Assembly (NCBI GenBank): GCA_937871705.1 | Contig: CALMOO010000217.1 | Location: 1-9,978 of the forward strand | Reading direction: 5' to 3' | DNA length: 9,978 nucleotides | Origin: an uncultured Hymenobacter sp. | Lineage (GTDB): Bacteria > Bacteroidota > Bacteroidia > Cytophagales > Hymenobacteraceae | Shown here: positions 1 through 5,992 of the stretch, piece after piece | Layout of the letters: every line of letters begins with the position of its first letter | How positions within the stretch are numbered: the first letter of the stretch is position 1 | Translations under genes and position numbers: made by a program | The notes under the pieces: model-generated | What the model was told of the DNA's origin: nothing | Database searches by the model: none | Seen by the model: the letters and a program-made list of their open reading frames with translations, nothing else

Positions 1-1
1 G

Positions 2-280
2 TACTGGGGCACGGGCTCGCTGGTGGGACTAGTGTACTGGGGGGTAGCGTTTTTTATGAGCGCTACCATGCCCATCTGGGCCTCCTACGTGCCGCACCAC
101 GTGTCGTCGCGCAACCCGGCTGCCCGCACGGCCGCTGCGCTGGCCCAGGCCTGGACGCCCATCACGGCGTCGTTTGCGTTTCACCACCTACACCACCACT
201 ACCCGCGCGTGCCCACGGCGCTGCTCTACCGGGCAGCCGCCGAGCTACCCCCACCGCCCGAGGAAGCACATCATCATTAG
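2..280 (+). CDS. Fatty acid desaturase/carotenoid ketolase-type membrane di-iron oxygenase, C-terminal fragment
   Basis: This is the last 92 residues of a gene whose 5' end lies outside the window; the frame is open from base 2 to the TAG at 278-280. The fragment has a hydrophobic helix (YWGVAFFMSATMPIW), a Y-V-P-H-H segment, and a final histidine box HHLHHHYPRVP. This is the HxxHH pattern that binds the di-iron centre in the membrane fatty acid desaturase superfamily. Family knowledge: such enzymes desaturate acyl lipids or hydroxylate/ketolate carotenoids. The spacing of the YVPHH segment to the last box recalls CrtW-type beta-carotene ketolases, and Hymenobacter relatives make keto-carotenoids, but the fragment is too short to choose. 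The protein ends in Pro-rich sequence and three histidines. The gene converges on the aminotransferase gene, with a shared terminator just after the stop. Superfamily call fairly sure; substrate unknown. Confidence 0.68.
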   Translation, partial: YWGTGSLVGLVYWGVAFFMSATMPIWASYVPHHVSSRNPAARTAAALAQAWTPITASFAFHHLHHHYPRVPTALLYRAAAELPPPPEEAHHH

Positions 281-291
281 CGGTTATTAAA

Positions 292-320
292 TGTAAAACG
301 GAGTACCACTCCGTTTTACA
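292..320. terminator. Bidirectional hairpin terminator between convergent genes
   Basis: A perfect 13-bp inverted repeat, TGTAAAACGGAGT (292-304) and ACTCCGTTTTACA (308-320), is separated by a 3-base loop. It lies 11 bases after the desaturase-type stop codon. The TAA stop of the minus-strand aminotransferase (316-318) is inside the right arm. Runs of four A and four T sit within the arms, not after them, so this is not a textbook intrinsic terminator with a long U-tract. Position and perfection still make a shared terminator or 3' end stabiliser the best reading. Confidence 0.75.
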
Positions 321-1470
321 GCTCCTCGCGTAGGGCGCGCGCCACGCGCTTCAGGTCGTCGTCCGTCATGGCCGTGCCGCTGGGCAAGCACAGGCCGCGG
401 GCGAATAAGTCTTCGCACACCGCACCGCCATACATGGGCGCCTGGGCAAACAGCGGCTGCAAGTGCAGAGGCTTCCAGAGCGGGCGGCTCTCGATGTTGC
501 GCGTTTCGAGGTGCTGGCGCAGGGCTTCGGGCGTAGGAGGGGGGGTAGGGCTGTCGGTAGGCGGCGCCTGAGGCGCCGGGCCAAGCAGCACCGTCGTGAG
601 CCAGCGGTTGGAGCGGCTACCGGCCAGCTCTATAGCCGGCGCCACGGCCAGGCCCGGCAGGTTAAACAGGTTTTCGTGGTACCAGGTAAAAATCTCGCGG
701 CGGCGCTTCACCCGGTCTTCGAGCAGCTCCATCTGGCCGCGGCCGATGCCGGCGAGCAAATTGCTGAGTCGGTAGTTGTAGCCTACCTGCGAGTGCTGGT
801 AGTAGGGCGCCGGGTCTTTGGCCTGCGTAGCCAGAAAGCGCGCCTGCCGAGCCAGGTTCGCATCGGGCGTTAGCAGGGCGCCGCCACCGCTGGTAGTCAG
901 TATCTTATTGCCGTTAAACGAGAAAACGCTGACTTGCCCGAACGAGCCCAGCGGCTGCCCTCGGAAGCGCGAGCCCAGAGCTTCGGCGGCATCTTCGAGC
1001 ACAGGCAGCTCAAATTCGTGCGCCACGGCCAGCAGCTCGTCGAGCTTGGCTGGCATGCCGTAGAGGTGGACCAGGATGAGCGCCTTCGGCTTTTTGCCCT
1101 GCCTGATGCGGTCCTCCACTGCCTCGCGCAGGCGCTCGGAGCACATGTTCCAGGTGTCGGCCTCGCTGTCCACAAACACGGGGGTAGCGCCACAGTACAG
1201 GATGGGATTAGCGGTAGCCACAAACGTAAACGACGGGCACAGCACCTCATCGCCGGGCCCCACGCCCAGCAGCAGTAGCCCCAGGTGAATGGCCGCCGTG
1301 CCCGAGGTGAGCGCCACCGCGTGCCCTACTCCCGTGAAGGCGCACAGGTCAGCTTCAAACCCCGTAATGTTGGGGCCAGCCGGCGCTACCCAGTTGTCTT
1401 CTACTGCTTTGTGCAGGTAGTTTAGCTCGTGGCGGCCCAGGTGCGGCGGCGATAGATAGATGCGGTCCAA
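316..1470 (-). CDS. DegT/DnrJ/EryC1/StrS-family PLP-dependent sugar aminotransferase (EpsN/PglE-like)
   Basis: The 384-residue protein belongs to the fold-type I sugar aminotransferases that convert a keto-sugar nucleotide, typically UDP-4-keto-6-deoxy-GlcNAc, to the 4-amino sugar using glutamate and PLP. Visible motifs: N-terminal IYLSPPHLGRHE and NWVAPAGPN typical of EpsN/PglE, SGTAA (56-60, phosphate binding), LEDAAEALGS with Asp160 (pyridine nitrogen), SFNGNK with the Schiff-base Lys189, and IESRPLWKPLHLQPLF near the C-terminus. Length is normal. The start is TTG at 1468-1470: the frame upstream is open to a TAG but has no ATG, and homologues begin at this point. Residues about 298-314 form a Pro/Thr-rich insertion encoded by the GGGGTAGGG repeat site at 536-550. 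The acetyltransferase gene lies 93 bases upstream on the same strand, so the two enzymes probably act in sequence on one sugar. The exact sugar is not determined. Confidence 0.93.
   Translation of the reverse strand: MDRIYLSPPHLGRHELNYLHKAVEDNWVAPAGPNITGFEADLCAFTGVGHAVALTSGTAAIHLGLLLLGVGPGDEVLCPSFTFVATANPILYCGATPVFVDSEADTWNMCSERLREAVEDRIRQGKKPKALILVHLYGMPAKLDELLAVAHEFELPVLEDAAEALGSRFRGQPLGSFGQVSVFSFNGNKILTTSGGGALLTPDANLARQARFLATQAKDPAPYYQHSQVGYNYRLSNLLAGIGRGQMELLEDRVKRRREIFTWYHENLFNLPGLAVAPAIELAGSRSNRWLTTVLLGPAPQAPPTDSPTPPPTPEALRQHLETRNIESRPLWKPLHLQPLFAQAPMYGGAVCEDLFARGLCLPSGTAMTDDDLKRVARALREEL
536..550. repeat. GGGGTAGGG-type repeat word inside the aminotransferase gene
   Basis: The plus strand reads GGAGGGGGGGTAGGG. 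On the coding strand it supplies codons for the Pro-Thr-Pro-rich insertion (SPTPPPTP) of the aminotransferase, at a place where family members usually have only a short loop. It is one of 13 exact GGGGTAGG/CCTACCCC sites counted in the window. Confidence 0.6.
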
Positions 1471-1563
1471 GAGCAGCGGGGAGGAGGTAAAAGCCAGGGG
1501 CTAAAAGTAGGAGTTGTTTGTTCTTGGGAAGTCATTGAAGCAAGAATAAATACTACCTGACTT

Positions 1564-2256
1564 TTATTTTATCAACACTTTTGCCGGCACGCCCACCGCC
1601 GTAATGCCGCCCGGTAGCTCGCGCACCACCACGGCACCGGCCCCCACGGTAGTGCCCGCGCCCACCCGCACGGCGTGGATAATGGTAGCATTAGTACCCA
1701 GGTAAACCCGCGCCTCCAAGTGCGTTGCGCCGCCCACATTGGCATGCGGCATGAGCGAGCAGAAGTCTTCGAGCACCGCATCGTGGCCGATGGTGCAGCC
1801 CAGATTGAGCAGCACGAAGCGGCCCAGCGTAATGTCACAGGTCAGAATACACCCTTGCTGAATAAGGCAGCCCTCGCCTAACGTGATGCGCTGATAGGGA
1901 GCCAGCCGAACCTGCGGATGCACCAGCTTCGGAAACGAAAGCCGCGGCGATGTGAGCCGCGCTACCAAGGCGGCGCGGCTGGCGCTGCTGCCCACGGCCA
2001 CTGCTACGGCCAGCGGCTCAGTAGTTTGGTTGAGGTCATGGGTGGTGCCCAAGTAGGGTAAGCCCCCGATGAGGGGGGTAGGGGGCGGCTGGTCGTCGTA
2101 AAAGCCCCGCACGTCCCAGCCCGCTCCCGCCTCATTCAGCTGGGTTAAGAGCAGCAGCACCTCGCGGCCCAGGCCGCCGGCGCCCACAATGACGAGCGGC
2201 TGGCGGCCCGAGGGTAGGCTCTCGATTTCGTACTCGGAAAAAAATAATTGGGTCAT
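1564..2256 (-). CDS. NeuD/PglD-family sugar O/N-acyltransferase (left-handed beta-helix)
   Basis: The 230-residue protein has the two-domain plan of the NeuD/PglD/EpsM family. An N-terminal Rossmann-like domain carries VIVGAGGLGREV (22-33), which binds the UDP-sugar. A C-terminal left-handed beta-helix of hexapeptide repeats runs from about residue 115 to 225. CTIGHDAVLEDF (154-165) contains His158, matching the catalytic His of PglD that activates the sugar 4-amino group for attack on acetyl-CoA. The end, GVPAKVLIK, is typical for bacterial hexapeptide acyltransferases. The start ATG (2254-2256) begins a short extra stretch before the Rossmann motif. DDQPPPTPLIGG (54-65) includes a Pro-rich segment encoded by the repeat site at 2073-2085. 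The gene sits 41 bases after amt and 93 bases before the aminotransferase. Known family members N-acetylate amino sugars (bacillosamine pathway) or O-acetylate sialic acid; the paired aminotransferase favours the first. Confidence 0.92.
   Translation of the reverse strand: MTQLFFSEYEIESLPSGRQPLVIVGAGGLGREVLLLLTQLNEAGAGWDVRGFYDDQPPPTPLIGGLPYLGTTHDLNQTTEPLAVAVAVGSSASRAALVARLTSPRLSFPKLVHPQVRLAPYQRITLGEGCLIQQGCILTCDITLGRFVLLNLGCTIGHDAVLEDFCSLMPHANVGGATHLEARVYLGTNATIIHAVRVGAGTTVGAGAVVVRELPGGITAVGVPAKVLIK
2073..2085. repeat. GGGGTAGGGG repeat word inside the acetyltransferase gene
   Basis: The plus strand reads GGGGGGTAGGGGG. In the coding direction it gives the Pro-Pro-Pro-Thr-Pro of the acetyltransferase, just after the aspartates that end the second Rossmann strand. 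It belongs to the same word family as the sites at 536-550, 5331-5346 and 6540-6551. Confidence 0.6.
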
Positions 2257-2297
2257 GGCAGCAGGAAGCCGGCTGGCGGCCCCGCCCGGCCCGGCCC

Positions 2298-3614
2298 TTA
2301 GGCCACCAGGATGGTTTCGCCGTGCTGACTGGTATCGAGGCCGTGCGCCTCATTTTCAGCATTCACCCGGATGGGCACAATGGCATTGGTAAGCTGGTAG
2401 AGTAGCCACGAGCCCCCAAAGGTAAATGTACCTACGATGAGCAGCGTGAGCAGGTGGTAGCCCAGCAACGCCGGCCCGCCGCCCGTAAAGAGCCCGCCTT
2501 TCTGCGCAAAGAGCGCCGTAGCCAGCATACCCACAATGCCGCCTACCCCGTGGCACGGAAACACATCGAGCGTATCATCGAGGGTAGTACGGTTTTTCAG
2601 AATAACCGCCCCGAAGCTCACGCCCGAAGCCAGAATGCCAATGGCCAGCGCCGGCCCGTAAGAAACGTAGCCCGCCGCCGGCGTAATGGCCACCAGGCCC
2701 ACCACGGCGCCAATGGCCGTGCCCATCGCCGAAGGCCGTTGCCCGCGCGCCGACTCCAGAAGCATCCAGGTGAGCATGGCCGCCGCTGAAGCTAGGTGGG
2801 TGGTGAAAAATGCCTGCACTGCCACGGCGTTGGCGCCGAAAGCCGAGCCGGCATTGAACCCAAACCAGCCAAACCAGAGCAGACCGGTACCCAGAATCAC
2901 GAACGGTACGTTAACTGGCGTATGCGCGTGGCCATCGAGGTGCACCCGGCGGCGGCCAATAGAAATGGCGCCCGCCAGCGCCGCAAAGCCCGCCGAGATG
3001 TGCACCACCGTGCCGCCCGCAAAGTCGAGCACGCCCCATTTGGCCAGAAAGCCATCGGGGTGCCAGGCCCAGTGCGCCAGCGGGCAGTAGATGAAGAGGC
3101 TGAAAAGGCAGATAAAAATCAGGTAGCCCCAAAACCGGATGCGCTCGGCAAAGCCACCGCTGATGAGGGCGGGTGTGATAATGGCAAACTTGAGCTGGAA
3201 AGCCGCAAACAGCACCAGCGGTATCGTGGGCCCCAGGCGCGGGTGTGGCGCGGTGCCCACATTATTGAACATGAAAAACGTGCGCGGGTCGCCGATTACG
3301 CCCCCAATATCGTCGCCGAAAGCCAGCGAAAAGCCCACCACATACCACAGTACCGAGATGAGGCCCAGCGCGATAAAGCTTTGCAGCATGGTGGAGATAA
3401 CATTGCGCCGGCTCACCATGCCGCCGTAGAAAAACGCCAGGCCCGGCGTCATAAACAGCACCAAGCCCGAGGCAGTTAGCATCCAGGCGATGTCGGCGGC
3501 CTGAAAGGCATTAGGAGCCGCGTCGGGGTGGTGTTGGGGTGTAAAAGCGGCCGCTAGAGCTAGCACCAGTAAGGCAACCAACGATAGACGAGCTAAAAGT
3601 ATTTTGCGCGGCAT
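2298..3614 (-). CDS. amt: Ammonium transporter, Amt/MEP/Rh family
   Basis: A polytopic inner-membrane ammonium channel of 438 residues from the chosen ATG (3612-3614). The open frame extends six codons further to a TTG (3630-3632), but the ATG gives a normal signal-peptide-like start (MPRKILLARLSL) and is preferred. In numbering from the TTG, family marks are MTPGLAFFYGGMVSRRN (61-77), FQLKFAIITPALISGGFAERI (145-165), the Asp203-containing DFAGGTVVH with pore His211, FGFNAGSAFGANA (257-269), and VFPCHGVGGIVG (358-369) with the second pore histidine His361. The conserved tail ends EAHGLDTSQHGE, the cytoplasmic segment that couples subunits in the trimer. A leading hydrophobic segment plus eleven helices is expected. 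No glnK/P-II gene adjoins it in the window, unlike the usual glnK-amtB arrangement. The two sugar-modifying genes follow closely on the same strand (41-base gap), so read-through is possible, though no functional link is evident. Confidence 0.96.
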   Translation of the reverse strand: MPRKILLARLSLVALLVLALAAAFTPQHHPDAAPNAFQAADIAWMLTASGLVLFMTPGLAFFYGGMVSRRNVISTMLQSFIALGLISVLWYVVGFSLAFGDDIGGVIGDPRTFFMFNNVGTAPHPRLGPTIPLVLFAAFQLKFAIITPALISGGFAERIRFWGYLIFICLFSLFIYCPLAHWAWHPDGFLAKWGVLDFAGGTVVHISAGFAALAGAISIGRRRVHLDGHAHTPVNVPFVILGTGLLWFGWFGFNAGSAFGANAVAVQAFFTTHLASAAAMLTWMLLESARGQRPSAMGTAIGAVVGLVAITPAAGYVSYGPALAIGILASGVSFGAVILKNRTTLDDTLDVFPCHGVGGIVGMLATALFAQKGGLFTGGGPALLGYHLLTLLIVGTFTFGGSWLLYQLTNAIVPIRVNAENEAHGLDTSQHGETILVA

Positions 3615-3854
3615 AGGTATAATTTTTATCAATATGACCTGTGCGAAGATAGGGGTTACTAGCTTTTTTATAGATGAAATTGACTGAAGGGGGTTGTTTT
3701 TTTAAGGTAAAGTAGCTGAAATACGCTAGCTACAAGCGTAGCACTACTTCTAAACAGAGTCTTCGGCGGTGGTTGAGTTTATAACCTAATCGTAGCCTTA
3801 AGGGTAGGATAATACCCAGTGGGTAGCGAACTAAAAACCCACTACAACTTCGTG
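3615..3854. promoter_or_regulatory. Divergent intergenic region between amt and the small membrane protein gene
   Basis: These 240 bases separate two divergent genes and are clearly more AT-rich than their surroundings, so they should hold promoters for both. On the minus strand TATCTTCG (plus 3645-3652) resembles the Bacteroidota -7 box TAnnTTTG with one mismatch and lies about 30 bases before the amt ATG; I see no clear -33 TTTG partner. Near the plus-strand gene, GGGTA (3802-3806) and TACCC (3813-3817) form a short inverted repeat, followed by ACCCAGTGGGT (3814-3824); either could be an operator or mere chance. I see no gene here. Confidence 0.4.
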
Positions 3855-4091
3855 ATGACGCATAAATCTAAATGGCTGCTCTTGGCACCCGCGGGCTTGC
3901 TGACAGTAGGGGCCGGCGCGTGCCTGCTTACCTGGTCGGGCGGCTTAAAGGAAAAAGGAGTTCCCACTAGCCAGTGGGTAGCTGCGGGCACTGCTGCCCT
4001 CGTCGTGTTCAATGCCGGCCTGAGCTTATTTGGCAACGGCGTGGCCGAAAGCGTGCTGTACCAGCTGCGCGAAAAGCCCACCCAGGGGTAA
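3855..4091 (+). CDS. Small two-helix membrane protein, function unknown
   Basis: I do not recognise this family. From the ATG at 3855 the product is 78 residues; the frame runs 12 codons further upstream to a GTG at 3819, which would add a polar segment (GSELKTHYNF) and is less likely. The protein begins basic (MTHKSK), then has a first hydrophobic segment at about 7-27, a short polar loop with Lys-Glu-Lys (32-34), a second hydrophobic segment at about 41-63, and a charged C-terminus (YQLREKPTQG). This predicts a helical hairpin in the inner membrane. Coding is supported by the start and stop fitting between a plausible promoter region and a strong terminator at 4133. The gene is divergent from amt and convergent with the lysine-rich protein gene, so it appears to be its own transcription unit. 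Confidence 0.72.
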   Translation: MTHKSKWLLLAPAGLLTVGAGACLLTWSGGLKEKGVPTSQWVAAGTAALVVFNAGLSLFGNGVAESVLYQLREKPTQG

Positions 4092-4132
4092 GCAACGCCA
4101 TTATTGGCGAAGTAGGCGCCGTGCCTACCCCC

Positions 4133-4180
4133 CAGCAAACAAAAAAGCCCCGGCAACTGCCGAGGCTTTTTTGTTTGCTG
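4133..4180. terminator. Strong bidirectional intrinsic terminator
   Basis: The outer arms CAGCAAACAAAAAAGCC (4133-4149) and GGCTTTTTTGTTTGCTG (4164-4180) pair perfectly over 17 bp. The inner CGGC (4151-4154) and GCCG (4159-4162) extend the hairpin around an AACT loop. Six A on one side and six T on the other give a U-tract in either direction. It lies between the convergent stops of the 78-residue membrane protein (4091) and the lysine-rich protein (4195), and should end both transcripts. Confidence 0.93.
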
Positions 4181-4194
4181 AGAAGAGCTAGTAG

Positions 4195-4503
4195 CTATTC
4201 AGATTTTGCTTCGGCTTTCTCCGAGGCTTTCTCCGCTTTTTTGCTGGCCTTCTGGCTAGTGCCTTTGATTTTTGCACTAGCTTTCTTGGCACCTTTCTTA
4301 ATGCCTTTGCCGGCTTTCTTGGCTACGTTGCCAGCAGCATCGGCCGTGTTGTCGAGTGCCTGGCCCACATTGGTTTTGCCCGTGGTAGTCACTACTTTCT
4401 TCGTGCCATTGTCACGCACTTTCACTTCGGTGGTAGGGGTAGTCTGAGCAAACGAAGCGGTAGCGAATGCGCAGGCAGCGAGGAGCAGAATTGCTTTTTT
4501 CAT
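4195..4503 (-). CDS. Small exported lysine/alanine-rich basic protein, function unknown
   Basis: The 102-residue product starts at the ATG 4501-4503. A longer open frame reaches 4632, but the internal start creates a clear signal peptide (MKKAILLLAACAFATASFA, likely cut before Gln20) and is strongly preferred. The mature part has a short Thr/Val-rich segment (21-45), then GQALDNTADAAGNVAKKAG, then a tail from residue 61 with 15 lysines in 42 residues. The tail has KKA/KAE/KAS repeats, no arginine and no aromatic residues, and looks disordered or helical, like histone H1 tails. The DNTADAAGNVAKKAGKG stretch resembles repeats in small exported or stress-related bacterial proteins. A positively charged periplasmic or surface protein might bind lipopolysaccharide, nucleic acid or acidic glycan, but that is inference. 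queA lies 129 bases upstream on the same strand; an AT-rich leader suggests a separate promoter. Confidence 0.8.
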   Translation of the reverse strand: MKKAILLLAACAFATASFAQTTPTTEVKVRDNGTKKVVTTTGKTNVGQALDNTADAAGNVAKKAGKGIKKGAKKASAKIKGTSQKASKKAEKASEKAEAKSE

Positions 4504-4632
4504 GATTGAAAAGGGGGATAATATAGAATTCCCAATACTTGTACGCGGCCCTTTAAGCAGGGTTGCCGGGCCGGGCCGAACTGGTTGCGCCAGCCAGGTC
4601 AAAGCCCATGCCAAAATCTGCGAACCTGCCAA

Positions 4633-5880
4633 TTAGCCCGGCAGTAGCAGCGAGCTGTCGCCGTAGCTGAGGAATCGGTAGCCGTGGGCCAGAGCGTGGT
4701 CGTACACGGCCCGCCAGTCGGGGCCCAGTAAGGCCGCTACTAGCAGCAGCAGCGTGCTTTCGGGCTGGTGAAAGTTGGTAATCAGCCCCTGCACCAGCCG
4801 AAAGCGATAGCCTGGCGCAATGAGCAGGCGCGTGCTGGCTTCCAGCGCCTCCGAGCCCGTGGTGTCGAGGTACGTAAGCAGCGCCTGCAAGGCCGCTTCA
4901 GTAGTGATTGGCTCACCTGTAACCTCCTCGTAAGGCTGCCACTGCGCCACTTGCAACGCGGGCGGTGCGGGCTGGCGCACCAGCGCGGCGCCCAGCCAGT
5001 AGAGGCTTTCGAGGGTGCGCAAGCTGGTGGTGCCCACCGCAATAACCGGTCGCGGCCGGTGGGTCAGCAGTTGTCGCAGCAAGCTGGCTTGCACAATGAT
5101 GGGCTCGGCGTGCATAGCGTGGTCGGCCATAGTCTCGGCCTTGACGGGCTGGAAGGTGCCGGCCCCCACGTGCAGCGTTACCTGGCCGCTGGCAATACCG
5201 CGCTCGGCCAGCTCGGCCAGCAGCTCGGGGGTGAAGTGCAGGCCGGCGGTGGGCGCCGCCACAGCGCCTTCGTGAGCGGCGTACACAGTTTGGTAACGCA
5301 CGGCGTCGGCGGCTGTGTCAGTGCGGTGCAGGTAGGGGGGTAGGGGCAGGTGGCCGGCCGCCCGCAGCACCTCAGCAAACGGCAAGGACGTGGGCTCCCA
5401 GCGAAAGTCAATTAGGCTTTCGCCGCCAGCCTCGGTGGCCTGGCGCTCGGCCCAGAGCGTGGCCGGCTGGCCTGCAAACGAGAAGTCCAGGCTGACGGGC
5501 CCGGTTTTCCAGCGGCGGCCATTACCGACGAGGCAGCGCCAAGTGCAGGCCGCCGTTTGCTGCAAGGCGAGCTCCAGGGCGCGGTGTGGCGCCACGGGCT
5601 CCAGACAAAATAACTCGACAGCGCCGCCGGTGGGCCGGTGGGCCAGCAGCCGCGCCCGCACCACCTGCGTGTCGTTGAAGATGAGCAGCGCATCGGGTGG
5701 CAGCTCGCCGGGCAAGTCGCGGAATATTTTGTCGGTAATGCGGCCGGCCCGGCTCACCAGCAGGCGGCTAGCGCTGCGGTCGGGCAGCGGCTCGGGCGCG
5801 ATGCGGTCAGCTGGCAAGTCGTAGTGAAAGTCTTGAATACGAAGCTGGCTGGGGCCGGTGGGGATGGCGGGAGTAGACAT
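4633..5880 (-). CDS. queA: S-adenosylmethionine:tRNA ribosyltransferase-isomerase QueA
   Basis: QueA moves the ribosyl part of S-adenosylmethionine onto 7-aminomethyl-7-deazaguanine in tRNA and rearranges it to epoxyqueuosine, the step before queuosine at wobble position 34 of Tyr, His, Asp and Asn tRNAs. The chosen ATG (5878-5880) gives 415 residues; the frame also runs 22 codons upstream to 5946 through a Pro-rich, unconserved segment that I leave out. Conserved motifs: FHYDLPADRIAPEPLPDRSASRLL (18-41), FNDTQVVRARL (68-78), AAHEGAVAAPTAGLHFT (201-217), HVGAGTFQPVK (237-247), VGTTSLRTLES (282-292), ITNFHQPESTLLLLVAALLG (367-386) and YRFLSYGDSSLLL (401-413). It is longer than the E. coli enzyme (356), partly in the region 85-190, where PLPPYL is encoded at a GGGGTAGG repeat site. 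It diverges from the HEAT-cyclophilin gene. No other queuosine gene is in the window. Confidence 0.97.
   Translation of the reverse strand: MSTPAIPTGPSQLRIQDFHYDLPADRIAPEPLPDRSASRLLVSRAGRITDKIFRDLPGELPPDALLIFNDTQVVRARLLAHRPTGGAVELFCLEPVAPHRALELALQQTAACTWRCLVGNGRRWKTGPVSLDFSFAGQPATLWAERQATEAGGESLIDFRWEPTSLPFAEVLRAAGHLPLPPYLHRTDTAADAVRYQTVYAAHEGAVAAPTAGLHFTPELLAELAERGIASGQVTLHVGAGTFQPVKAETMADHAMHAEPIIVQASLLRQLLTHRPRPVIAVGTTSLRTLESLYWLGAALVRQPAPPALQVAQWQPYEEVTGEPITTEAALQALLTYLDTTGSEALEASTRLLIAPGYRFRLVQGLITNFHQPESTLLLLVAALLGPDWRAVYDHALAHGYRFLSYGDSSLLLPG
5331..5346. repeat. Double GGGGTAGGGG repeat word inside queA
   Basis: The plus strand reads GGTAGGGGGGTAGGGG, a tandem of the word. On the coding strand it gives Leu-Pro-Leu-Pro-Pro-Tyr-Leu of queA (178-184), a loop that in this family normally contains a Leu-Pro-x-Pro-Pro-Tyr motif, so here the word coincides with a conserved segment instead of an insertion. 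Confidence 0.55.
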
Positions 5881-5992
5881 ATTATAAGCGTGAAGCGAAG
5901 GCAAAGGTCGGGGTAGGGGCGGAGCTTTTGGGTAAAGAAGCGGCATATTCGGGCAGCTAGGGTCTTACTTGCAGCTTCATTCTGTGCTCACC

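Noticed and set aside
536..550. G-quadruplex at the G-rich repeat word
   Set aside because: The word supplies only two or three G-runs; four suitably spaced runs on one strand are not present at most sites, so a quadruplex is not supported as the general explanation.
1529..1563. Inverted repeat AAGTCA...TGACTT after the acetyltransferase gene
   Set aside because: Only six base pairs around a 23-base loop, with no U-tract; likely chance, and it would separate two genes that probably work together.
2796..3479. Plus-strand open frame of 227 codons antisense to amt
   Set aside because: It lies wholly inside amt, which has full family motifs. The product is rich in Arg, Lys, His and Gln with no recognisable domain, typical of the antisense frame of a GC-rich hydrophobic gene.
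4504..4632. N-terminal extension of the lysine-rich protein to 4632
   Set aside because: The extension would bury a standard MKK signal peptide 43 residues inside the protein, and its sequence looks like intergenic DNA.
4768..5343. Plus-strand open frame of 191 codons antisense to queA
   Set aside because: queA is certain on the other strand; the frame has no family motif and no supporting start context. The same holds for 5390-5824.
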